Shown here piece by piece: positions 1-5,725 of a DNA stretch of 5,725 nt. The notes under the pieces are model-generated. The model had not been told where the DNA came from and did no database searches. It saw only the letters and a program-made list of their open reading frames with translations. This stretch comes from CAYSLC01 sp964431545 (lineage in GTDB: Bacteria; Desulfobacterota; Desulfobacteria; Desulfobacterales; JAABSP01): positions 1 through 5,725 of the forward strand of contig CAYSLC010000296.1 in assembly GCA_964431545.1 (NCBI GenBank), in the 5' to 3' direction. The translations under genes and the position numbers were made by a program. The stretch's first letter is position 1. Each line of letters begins with the position of its first letter.

Positions 1-1
1 C

Positions 2-508
2 GCCATCCCGGCTATCGTCGATGTTGTCGATCCCCGGACCTATGATCTGCTCTTCCTGAACAAGTATGCCCGACAACTGCTGGGCGAGGACGCCTTGGAG
101 AAGAAATGTTACCAGGCGTTCCACGGCTTCGACGCTCCCTGCGACTTCTGCACGAACGAGCGGCTGTTCAACCGCCCGGATCAGGATCTTCATTGGGAAT
201 ATTACAGCAGAAAACTGGGGCGCCACTTCATGACCACCAACAAGATCATCCAATGGCCGGACGGTCGGGATGTCAAATTCGAACTCTCTTTCGACATCAC
301 CGAACGCAAACGGACGGAGCAACAGCTCATTCTGGCCGATAAAATGGCCTCGTTGGGTTTGCTCTCCGCCGGCCTGGCCCATGAAATCAACAATCCGGTC
401 AATCTGATTTCCCTCAACACGTCGCTGCTCAAAGAGATCTGGGAGGATTTTCTGCCGTCCTGGAAGGTCATTCCGCGCACGCGCCCCAAAAGAGATACGG
501 CGGGTTGA
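2..508 (+). CDS. PAS sensor histidine kinase, N-terminal piece (5' partial, frameshifted)
   Basis: Open in frame from the left edge, so the true start lies outside the window. Residues are counted from base 2. Residues 1-100 form a PAS sensor domain ending in the usual FDITERKR exit motif. It contains a cysteine motif, C36-x10-C47-x2-C50. A HisKA dimerisation helix follows with the H-box AHEINNP; the phospho-accepting His codon is 380-382. After IWEDFLP (to base 457) the reading loses family-like sequence and stops at 506-508. The rest of the same kinase continues in another frame from about 457 to 1107. The intact protein would sense a signal through PAS, autophosphorylate on His and pass phosphate to a response regulator, plausibly the one starting at 1138. 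No membrane segment is visible in this part. Family assignment is secure; the ligand is unknown. The piece is either a sequencing error product or a true pseudogene fragment. Confidence 0.85.
   Translation, partial: AIPAIVDVVDPRTYDLLFLNKYARQLLGEDALEKKCYQAFHGFDAPCDFCTNERLFNRPDQDLHWEYYSRKLGRHFMTTNKIIQWPDGRDVKFELSFDITERKRTEQQLILADKMASLGLLSAGLAHEINNPVNLISLNTSLLKEIWEDFLPSWKVIPRTRPKRDTAG
455..459 (+). other. Probable one-base deletion (frameshift) inside the histidine kinase
   Basis: The N-terminal frame reads IWEDFLP up to base 457. The C-terminal frame picks up at 457 with VLEGHSAHAPQKRYGG. Restoring a single G (ccg-gtc-ctg instead of ccg-tcc-tgg) makes one continuous kinase. No slippery heptamer of programmed frameshift type is visible, so a base-calling or assembly error, or a true inactivating mutation, is more likely than recoding. 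Confidence 0.8.
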
Positions 509-1107
509 AAGTGGAGTACCTGCGATCCAAACTGCCCGGGTTGATCGACGACGTCCACCTGGCGGCCCATCGCATCGAGTCCACGGTGGCGAACCTGAAG
601 CACTTCTCCAGAATGTCCGATTCCCGACACAGGGAACCGGTCCACGTCAACACCGCGATCCGAAACGCGGTCCGGCTGGCCCAATCCACGCTGAAAAAAT
701 CGAACATCCAATTGGAACTCGACCTCCAGGATCCACTGCCGGAAATCGACGCCAACCTTCAGAATGTGGAGCAGATCCTGTTGAATCTGATGATCAACGC
801 CATCGAAGCCCATGAGGGAAACCGGGGAAAGATCGCCATCCAAACCGCATTCGACAAAGACCGGAAAACCGTGACGGTCTTTGTGGCGGACACCGGCAAA
901 GGCGTCGATCCGGAGATCGCGGACAACATCTTCGATCCCTTCGTGACCACCCGTCTGGCCGAAGGCGGAACCGGCCTGGGGCTGGCGATTGTCTATAATC
1001 TGGTGCAATCTTTCGGCGGCGACATCGATGTTCAGAGCGAACGGGGAAAAGGGGCTGCGTTCACCGTGAGTTTCCCCATGAGCGGGGGCGAATCCGCAAA
1101 AACATGA
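505..1107 (+). CDS. Sensor histidine kinase, C-terminal piece with HATPase domain (frameshifted continuation)
   Basis: This is the ATP-binding half of the kinase that begins at the left edge. The frame is open well upstream of the TTG at 505: from about 457 it reads VLEGHSAHAPQKRYGGL, which joins smoothly to the HisKA part. The TTG is therefore probably not a real start, and no ribosome binding site supports it. Visible HATPase_c motifs are the N-box LLNLMINAIEAH (Asn codons 784-786 and 796-798), the G1 box ADTGKG (Asp codon 889-891), the F-box IFDPFVTT, and the G2 box GTGLGL (970-984). The protein ends about where kinases of this type end, with no receiver domain attached, so it would need a separate response regulator. 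The gene starting 30 bases downstream is the obvious candidate. Alone, this piece would lack the phospho-accepting histidine. Confidence 0.85.
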   Translation: MKVEYLRSKLPGLIDDVHLAAHRIESTVANLKHFSRMSDSRHREPVHVNTAIRNAVRLAQSTLKKSNIQLELDLQDPLPEIDANLQNVEQILLNLMINAIEAHEGNRGKIAIQTAFDKDRKTVTVFVADTGKGVDPEIADNIFDPFVTTRLAEGGTGLGLAIVYNLVQSFGGDIDVQSERGKGAAFTVSFPMSGGESAKT

Positions 1108-1128
1108 CATCGGAAAAGCAGACGAGCG

Positions 1129-1133
1129 AGGAG
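1129..1133 (+). promoter_or_regulatory. Ribosome binding site of the receiver gene
   Basis: AGGAG (preceded by G, giving GAGGAG) lies four bases before the ATG at 1138. It is a strong Shine-Dalgarno match at slightly short spacing and fixes the start of the response regulator gene. Confidence 0.75.
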
Positions 1134-1137
1134 AATA

Positions 1138-1341
1138 ATGAACACAATGGAATCGATTCCCGAAGAAGGTACCCCCATACTGGTCGTGGATGACGATGTC
1201 GGCATGTTGTCGAGCATCGAGGCGACCTTGTGCAGTTGCGGACTTCCGAGACCGGCGCTCCTCTCCGATCCCCTGCGCGCGGCGCCCCTGATCCGGGAGC
1301 ACGGCTTTCGGGTGGTGCTGCTGGACGTCCTCATGCCCGGC
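1138..1341 (+). CDS. Response regulator receiver domain protein (3' end lost in assembly gap)
   Basis: The ATG at 1138 has a strong Shine-Dalgarno sequence and follows the kinase stop by 30 bases, so it is very likely in the same operon. The 68 visible residues are the first half of a CheY-like receiver: strand 1 with the acidic cluster ILVVDDDVG, then strand 3 with the phospho-accepting Asp in LLDVLMPG (codon 1324-1326). The sequence then enters the N run. The output half is not visible. It could be a sigma-54 activator (AAA+ plus Fis-type helix-turn-helix), which commonly accompanies kinases of this type, another effector, or the PAS-kinase read beyond the gap. The start and receiver fold are clear; the identity of the full protein is not. 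Confidence 0.85.
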
Positions 1342-1441
1342 NNNNNNNNNNNNNNNNNNNNNNNNNNNNNNNNNNNNNNNNNNNNNNNNNNNNNNNNNNN
1401 NNNNNNNNNNNNNNNNNNNNNNNNNNNNNNNNNNNNNNNNN
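1342..1441. other. Assembly gap (100 N)
   Basis: Exactly 100 N, the customary placeholder for a gap of unknown length. The receiver frame on the left and the kinase frame on the right differ across it. About 55-60 residues of receiver plus the first 15-20 residues of a PAS domain would have to fit for a single fused protein. That needs roughly twice 100 bases, so the literal length should not be trusted. Confidence 0.98.
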
Positions 1442-2908
1442 GACCGCCGCATCGTCGAGGCGAACCAGAGCGCCGAGGCCTTGTTTCAGTATCCAAGGCG
1501 GGCGTTTATCGGAAACACGCCCGATTTTCTCCATGTGGAGGAAATCGCCCCGGACAAGCTTAAAAAACGCATGAAAACCGCCGTGGCGGAAAACGGCGCC
1601 CTGGAACCGCGCAACTACAACATGAAAAAGAGGGACGGGACCACTTTCTCCTCCGATTACAGCATGTTCCCCATAGAGAACGAGGACGGGCACCCCATCG
1701 CCCACGCGCACCTGATCCGGGACAACACGGAACAGCGGCGCATTGAGGAGCAGGCCCGGGAGACTCAAAAAATGGCGGAAATCGGAGCGTTGGCGTTCAG
1801 CATCGCCCACGATTTCAACAACATGCTGATGCCGATCATGGGATACACGGAAATGGTCGCCGACGGGCTTCCGGAAGGGAGCGACGATCTTGGGCTGCTC
1901 GGGCAGGTGCTGACCGCGGCCAACCGGGCAAAGGAGCTGGTGGATCAGATCCTCCGTTTCGGGCGGGAAAAATCCCAGGAAAAAGAATCCATCCTGATCC
2001 AGTACACCATCAAGGAGATCCTGACCCTGTTGAGGCAAACCCTTCCCGCTTCGGTGACCGTCGAAACGTCCGTCCAGACCCGGGGCGCGGTGATGGCCGA
2101 CGCGGCCCAGATCCATCAGCTCGTCATGAACCTTTGCGTCAACGCGTTTCACGCGCTTCCGAACCAGGAGGGGCGCATCGAAATCGGACTGGAGAGCGTA
2201 CGGGTCGGGGAGACGGAATCGTCCCCCGATTTCCCCGCGGCGCCGGGCCGTTATGTGAAGCTGACCGTCGGGGACAGCGGGTGCGGCATACGTCCAGACG
2301 ACATGAAAAAGATCTTCGATCCGTATTTCACCACCAAGCCGACGGGACAAGGAACCGGCCTGGGGCTGTCCATCGTCCAGGGCATCGCAAGAAGCCATGG
2401 CGGCTTCATCCGCGTGGATAGCGAACCGGGGCGCGGCACGGTGTTTCATGTCTATCTTCCCGAAAACGAATCGGAACCATCCGGCGAAACGGCCCAGCCG
2501 CCCCCGGAAACCGGGGCCGTGGCCGGCGGGAAGATTCTGATTGTCGATAACGACGTGCAGTGCAAGGAAATATTACAGAAAATCGTGGCGTCCTTCGGCT
2601 ATGAAACCACGGCGACGGCATCGCCCGTGGATGCGCTCGAGATGGTTCAGCTGTCCCCGAACGCCCACGACCTGCTCCTCACGGACTTGGCCATGCCCCG
2701 GATGGATGGCCTGGAACTCTCGAAACATGTGACCCGGATCCGTCCGGACATGCCGGTGCTGCTGATGACCGGATGCGGAGATTCCCTGGGCGAGGCGGAG
2801 ATGGCGGAGGCGGGCATCACGACATGGATCGACAAGCCCATATCGAAAGCGGCATTGGGGAAGGTACTACACCAACTCCTTGCACCAGACGGAACCCGGG
2901 GTCGCTGA
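1442..2908 (+). CDS. Hybrid sensor histidine kinase: PAS-HisKA-HATPase-receiver (5' partial)
   Basis: Open from the first base after the gap; 488 residues to a TGA, so the TTG at 1481 is not needed as a start. Residues 1-100 are a PAS domain, beginning RIVEANQSAEALF and ending RDNTEQRR. A short coiled linker leads to HisKA with H-box AFSIAHDFNNML (His123, codon 1808-1810), the HDFNN form typical of hybrid kinases. HATPase motifs are the N-box MNLCVNAFHAL (Asn230, Asn234), G1 GDSGCG (Asp278), the F-box IFDPYFTT, and G2 GTGLGLSI. After a proline-rich linker a receiver domain spans about 364-485, with phospho-accepting Asp415 (LLTDLAMPRMDG) and Lys465 (IDKPIS). The first acidic cluster is VDND rather than the usual VDD. 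There is no DNA-binding output, so phosphate probably moves on to another protein or the receiver tunes the kinase. No membrane segment is visible. Its N-terminus may join the receiver before the gap, or it may be a separate gene. Confidence 0.9.
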   Translation, partial: DRRIVEANQSAEALFQYPRRAFIGNTPDFLHVEEIAPDKLKKRMKTAVAENGALEPRNYNMKKRDGTTFSSDYSMFPIENEDGHPIAHAHLIRDNTEQRRIEEQARETQKMAEIGALAFSIAHDFNNMLMPIMGYTEMVADGLPEGSDDLGLLGQVLTAANRAKELVDQILRFGREKSQEKESILIQYTIKEILTLLRQTLPASVTVETSVQTRGAVMADAAQIHQLVMNLCVNAFHALPNQEGRIEIGLESVRVGETESSPDFPAAPGRYVKLTVGDSGCGIRPDDMKKIFDPYFTTKPTGQGTGLGLSIVQGIARSHGGFIRVDSEPGRGTVFHVYLPENESEPSGETAQPPPETGAVAGGKILIVDNDVQCKEILQKIVASFGYETTATASPVDALEMVQLSPNAHDLLLTDLAMPRMDGLELSKHVTRIRPDMPVLLMTGCGDSLGEAEMAEAGITTWIDKPISKAALGKVLHQLLAPDGTRGR

Positions 2909-2909
2909 T

Positions 2910-2932
2910 CGGCGGGTCGAAAACAACCGCCG
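2910..2932. terminator. Possible hairpin between convergent genes
   Basis: CGGCGG (2910-2915) and CCGCCG (2927-2932) form a perfect six-pair stem around an 11-base loop, in the 42-base space between the two converging stop codons. Its position suits a bidirectional terminator. There is no T-tract on either side, so this is weak as an intrinsic terminator. Confidence 0.3.
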
Positions 2933-2950
2933 GGGAACCGGTCCGGGCTT

Positions 2951-3472
2951 TCAGGACACCCCTTTGGAGTTGCCGCCCGTCTCCCCCATGCCTGTGGAGA
3001 ATAATCCACCGGCAGATGCGCGGCGCCCTTGACCACCGGCGGGCCGGAGGCGTCGCTTCATGTAATCGTCCAGGGCCTGCCGGACCGCTTCGGAGGCCAG
3101 ATCGGCGCAGTGGCGGTCCTCCGGGGGCAGGCGCCCGATGGCCGCCAGCACGGCATCGCCGTCGATCCCGGCCAGGCCGTCGGGGTCCCGGCCGATGGCG
3201 AGTTCCGATGCAAAGGACCCGCAGATGCCGCTTGCGGCGCACCCGTCCGTGAAATAGGAGGCGTCCGCCACCCGGTCCCCGTCGAACCTGAGATAGATTT
3301 CCATGGTATCGCCGCACTGCCCCGTGACCCGGGACCGGGCGTCTGGATCGGCCATGCGGCCCTGGTAACGCGGGTTTCGCCAGCGGTGAAAGCCTTTTTC
3401 GCCAAAGGCTTGCCGGGCTTCGTCAAAGATCTTTTCCTGCAGGTTGTCGATGAAGTCGTCCAGGTTGCTCAT
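2951..3472 (-). CDS. NifU/IscU-like iron-sulfur cluster assembly scaffold protein
   Basis: 173 residues. Proteins of this family build a transient Fe-S cluster on conserved cysteines and hand it to target enzymes in the cytoplasm. All expected ligand positions are present: Cys53 and Asp55 in GQCGDTMEIY, Cys78 in TDGCAASGICGS (with an extra Cys84), and His121-Cys122 in LPPEDRHCADLA. The RNPRYQGRMADP motif at 32-43 is the usual start of the fold. Before it lies an extra, probably helical, N-terminal stretch of about 30 residues, and after residue 140 a Gly/Ser/Arg-rich tail that looks disordered. The NifU C-terminal thioredoxin-like domain is absent. The ATG at 3472 begins the first family-like residues; its Shine-Dalgarno candidate (GAGGA, 3490-3486) is 13 bases away, rather far. 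The gene lies 35 bases after the radical SAM gene and is likely co-transcribed with it. The scaffold role is well supported; the client enzyme is unknown, with CODH or the radical SAM protein as candidates. Confidence 0.88.
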   Translation of the reverse strand: MSNLDDFIDNLQEKIFDEARQAFGEKGFHRWRNPRYQGRMADPDARSRVTGQCGDTMEIYLRFDGDRVADASYFTDGCAASGICGSFASELAIGRDPDGLAGIDGDAVLAAIGRLPPEDRHCADLASEAVRQALDDYMKRRLRPAGGQGRRASAGGLFSTGMGETGGNSKGVS

Positions 3473-3507
3473 CTTCGTTCGGTTTTCCTCGCTCGTTTCA
3501 GCGTCAA

Positions 3508-4485
3508 TCAGGATTCGGTCGCCGCAAGTTTGGGGTTGAATCTCCTCAGATAATACCGGTGCCCCTGGTAATGGGCCGACGTCAGATCGCCTTGCTCCAG
3601 GAGGTGGTCCACCAGGTCCCAACCGGCCCCGGCCCGTCCCAGCAGCTCCTTGACGGCAGCCTCCCGCATGGGGTGGACGGCGGTGATGCTGAGTATGTCG
3701 TTCGCCGCATCGCCGGAATAGGCGAAGGCGTCCCCCTCGTAGCCGATCAGGCACTCCACGCGGGCCGCGCGGCCGGCGAGGATCTGATAGGCCCGGTTGA
3801 GCCGGCCTTCGTCCGGCGGGCGGGCCCGGGCTTCCGCCGGCGGCCGGGTGGGGATGGACAGGTAGGCCGCATCCGGTTTCAGCCGGGCGATGGCGTCGGC
3901 CAGTTCCGCCAAGTGGTCCGCCCCGTCGTTCAGGCCCGCCAGCAGCATGGTCTCCGTGACGAGTTTTCCGGAAAAGGTCTCCGCGAACGTCCGCGCGCCG
4001 TCGAGGATGGCGGGCAGGCGTGGTTCGCGGCGCGGCCGGTTGACCTTCCGCCAGATGGGCTCCCGGACCGCGTCGATCTTCAGGGAGACCCAGTCGGCTT
4101 TGGCCAGGTCCGCCCTCGCGTCGCCGCGATCCAGCAGGGAGCTGTTGGTGATCACGCCCACGGAGATGCCCAGAGGCTTCAGCAACGCGATGGTCCGTCC
4201 CAGGTTCGCGTCCAGGGTCGGCTCGCCGTCGGGCACGAAGGTCAGGATGTCGGCCGGCGCCTCCCCGTGGGGGGAGGACGCCAGCCGTTTCTCGACATCC
4301 CGGGCGATGGCTTCGGGGTCGAAAAACCGTTCCCGTTCGCGGGCCATCCGCGTGGTGCGGCCCACCTGGCAGTAGATGCAGGCGTAGGTGCAGACCTTGG
4401 CCGGGATGTTGTTGATCCCGAGACTCCGGCCCAGACGCCGGGACGGGACCGGCCCGAAAACGCAAGATCCTTGGCCGGATGACAT
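3508..4485 (-). CDS. Radical SAM protein, COG0731-like (Fe-S oxidoreductase)
   Basis: 325 residues. The N-terminus reads VFGPVPSRRLGRSLGINN, followed by the radical SAM cluster motif C32-x3-C36-x2-C39 (CTYACIYC), which binds the 4Fe-4S cluster that cleaves S-adenosylmethionine. FVPDGEPTLD (83-92) sits where the SAM-contacting GGE-like motif is expected, and VITNSSLL and SLKID follow as later barrel strands. There is no second cysteine cluster, so no SPASM-type auxiliary cluster. The last 70 or so residues (DILSITAVHPMRE to YYLRRF) look like a small winged-helix-like domain. The overall pattern resembles COG0731, the group that includes archaeal wyosine-forming enzymes, but bacterial members are mostly uncharacterised and the substrate cannot be named. 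The ATG at 4485 is preferred because GGAAG (4497-4493) lies seven bases upstream; the TTG just before it would leave only four. It begins 14 bases after the CODH stop, so the two are very likely in one operon. Confidence 0.88.
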   Translation of the reverse strand: MSSGQGSCVFGPVPSRRLGRSLGINNIPAKVCTYACIYCQVGRTTRMARERERFFDPEAIARDVEKRLASSPHGEAPADILTFVPDGEPTLDANLGRTIALLKPLGISVGVITNSSLLDRGDARADLAKADWVSLKIDAVREPIWRKVNRPRREPRLPAILDGARTFAETFSGKLVTETMLLAGLNDGADHLAELADAIARLKPDAAYLSIPTRPPAEARARPPDEGRLNRAYQILAGRAARVECLIGYEGDAFAYSGDAANDILSITAVHPMREAAVKELLGRAGAGWDLVDHLLEQGDLTSAHYQGHRYYLRRFNPKLAATES

Positions 4486-4492
4486 CAATCCA

Positions 4493-4497
4493 CTTCC
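4493..4497 (-). promoter_or_regulatory. Ribosome binding site of the radical SAM gene
   Basis: GGAAG on the minus strand, seven bases before the ATG at 4485 and just downstream of the CODH stop codon (4502-4500). It decides the start: the same frame is open far upstream inside the CODH gene, but only this start has a well-placed site. Confidence 0.55.
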
Positions 4498-4499
4498 GT

Positions 4500-5725
4500 T
4501 CAGGCCGATTCCATGGCCCGGCGGGAGTCCATGTCCACCAGGATCCGCTCCCGGGCACGGTCGATGCCCAGGGCTTTGCGCTTTTTGTCGATGTGGGCGA
4601 TCATCTTCCGGGCATGCCTGACGGGATCGACCTCCAGGTCCCACATCCCGCCGTACATCTTTTCGAATTCCTCGAAGATGTACTTCTGGAAGACCGGCGC
4701 GCCGGTCACCGGCAGGGTGACGCCGAAGACCGTGTAGACGCCCGACGCCACGAAATAATGGCCGATGGAGATGGCCTTCTCGCTCATCCATTCCGGCGCG
4801 CTGCCCGCCGCCGGCAGGTCGCTGATGTCGTTGCCCAAGCCGCCGGCCTTGACCACCTCGGCGGCGGCCAGGAGGATCCGGCTGTTGTCGACGCAGGAGC
4901 CCATGTGGAGCACGGGCGGGATGCCCACCGTCTCGCAGACCTCGGCCAGCCCCGGCCCGCAGAAGACCCCGGCGGTCTCGGGCGTCAACAGCCCCTCCAT
5001 GGCGCAGGCGATGGCGTTGCACCCGGTGGTCAGGACGATGACGTCGTTCTTGATCAGTTCCTTGACCACCTCGATGTGGCCCTCGTTATGACGGGTCCGG
5101 GCGTTGTTGCAGCCCACCACGCCGCCGATGCCCCGAATCCGGCCGTTGATGATGTTGTCGTTCAGGGTATAGTAGGAGCCCCGGAAGGTGCCGCCGAGAT
5201 GGTACTCGATGGACTCCACCCCGAACCCGGCGATGATGGACGCCTTCTGCTTGGGGATCATCACCTCCGCGCTTCGGTTCTCGTAGTTGTCCACCGCCAG
5301 CTTGACGATCCTTTCGGCGTCCTCGATGGCGTGGTGCTCGTCGAATTCGATGTGGATGACGTTGTCCTGCTCCATCTTGGCGATGGGATGGGTGGTGATC
5401 AATTTCGTGTGGAAGCATTTGGCCACATTGGCCAGGTTCTGGAAAATGCACTGGATGTCCACCACCATGGCGTCGCAGGCCCCGGTGATGATGGCCAGTT
5501 CCTGCTGCAGGAACGTGCCGCAGGGCGGGACCCCGTGGCGCTGCAGGACCTCGTTGGCCGTGCAGCAGATGCCGGAAAGCTGAATTCCCTTGGCGCCCTT
5601 GGACCTGGCGTACTCCTGCCATTTCGGGCTGCTGGCCACTGCCACAATGATTTCCGAGAGCACCGGCTCATGGCCGTGGATGACCAGGTTGACCATGTCG
5701 TTTTTCATGACGCCCAGGTTGGCCT
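4500..5725 (-). CDS. cooS: Anaerobic carbon monoxide dehydrogenase catalytic subunit (5' partial)
   Basis: The last 407 or so residues of CooS; the frame stays open to the right edge, so roughly the first third (with the B- and D-cluster cysteines) is missing. The enzyme interconverts CO and CO2 at a Ni-Fe-S C-cluster and works in CO oxidation or in the Wood-Ljungdahl pathway with acetyl-CoA synthase. Counting from the internal Met at 5708, every expected C-cluster ligand is present: His in HGHEP (11-15), Cys in GICCTANE (48/49), Cys87 (DIQC), Cys200 (GCNN), Cys230 (TTGC) and Cys272 (GSCVDNSR). The catalytic lysine region MSEKAISIG is also kept. The Met at 5708 is not the start, since family sequence (ANLGV) continues upstream. 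No acetyl-CoA synthase or cooC nickel-insertion gene is visible, so the physiological role cannot be assigned. The radical SAM and scaffold genes follow closely on the same strand. Confidence 0.95.
   Translation of the reverse strand, partial: ANLGVMKNDMVNLVIHGHEPVLSEIIVAVASSPKWQEYARSKGAKGIQLSGICCTANEVLQRHGVPPCGTFLQQELAIITGACDAMVVDIQCIFQNLANVAKCFHTKLITTHPIAKMEQDNVIHIEFDEHHAIEDAERIVKLAVDNYENRSAEVMIPKQKASIIAGFGVESIEYHLGGTFRGSYYTLNDNIINGRIRGIGGVVGCNNARTRHNEGHIEVVKELIKNDVIVLTTGCNAIACAMEGLLTPETAGVFCGPGLAEVCETVGIPPVLHMGSCVDNSRILLAAAEVVKAGGLGNDISDLPAAGSAPEWMSEKAISIGHYFVASGVYTVFGVTLPVTGAPVFQKYIFEEFEKMYGGMWDLEVDPVRHARKMIAHIDKKRKALGIDRARERILVDMDSRRAMESA

Noticed and set aside
455..508. Programmed ribosomal frameshift in the first kinase
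   Set aside because: No slippery heptamer or evident downstream stimulator; a single missing base is the simpler explanation.
202..1452. Long minus-strand frame opposite the first kinase and the receiver
   Set aside because: It reads through the N gap and lies opposite two genes with clear kinase and receiver motifs; no motif of its own.
1481..1483. TTG at 1481 as start of the hybrid kinase
   Set aside because: The PAS domain sequence is already in frame from 1442, directly after the gap, and no ribosome binding site precedes the TTG.
2502..2516. GC-rich hairpin CCCCGG-AAA-CCGGGG
   Set aside because: It lies inside the coding linker between the kinase core and receiver, with no T-tract; GC-rich proline and glycine codons explain it.
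3559..4482. Long plus-strand open frame opposite the radical SAM gene
   Set aside because: Its translation has no recognisable motifs and is rich in Arg, Gly and Val as expected from the reverse of a GC-rich gene; the minus strand carries clear radical SAM motifs here.
3473..4558. Upstream extension of the scaffold frame through the radical SAM gene
   Set aside because: The stretch is out of frame with the conserved radical SAM protein and shows no family-like sequence before the Met at 3472.
4486..5022. Upstream extension of the radical SAM frame into cooS
   Set aside because: The extension overlaps the strongly conserved CooS sequence in another frame and reads as low-complexity Arg/Gly-rich sequence; a good ribosome binding site supports the start at 4485.

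Overview
This window looks like draft or metagenome-assembled sequence from an anaerobic, GC-rich bacterium. The best guess is a Desulfobacterota (sulfate reducer or syntroph-like) lineage. That guess rests on the gene mix (anaerobic Ni-Fe CO dehydrogenase, radical SAM enzyme, NifU-type scaffold, several PAS histidine kinases) and on general familiarity with similar proteins; no search was run. A run of exactly 100 N (1342-1441) marks an assembly gap.

Plus strand, 1-2908: a cluster of phosphorelay signalling genes. It starts with the 3' part of a PAS sensor histidine kinase (2-1107) that is split into two frames by what looks like one missing G near base 457. Thirty bases later a response-regulator receiver gene begins (1138) and runs into the N gap. 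Beyond the gap lies a PAS-histidine kinase-receiver hybrid kinase (1442-2908) whose 5' end is lost in the gap. Whether the two sides of the gap form one protein, two adjacent genes, or a wrong scaffold join cannot be settled here.

Minus strand, 2951-5725: a tight three-gene set read right to left. It consists of the C-terminal two thirds of CooS, the catalytic subunit of anaerobic carbon monoxide dehydrogenase (gene enters from the right edge), then a radical SAM protein of the COG0731-like type (14 bases downstream), then a NifU/IscU-like Fe-S scaffold protein (35 bases further). The short gaps imply co-transcription. The combination of a complex Ni-Fe-S enzyme with an Fe-S scaffold and a radical SAM enzyme suggests, as inference only, a link to metallocluster supply or maturation.

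The two blocks converge with only 42 bases between stop codons, holding a small GC-rich hairpin without a T-tract. No RNA genes, mobile elements, CRISPR arrays or long repeats were seen. The most useful observations are the kinase frameshift, the unresolved gap between receiver and hybrid kinase, the three-cysteine motif in the first PAS domain, and the CODH/radical SAM/scaffold gene set.
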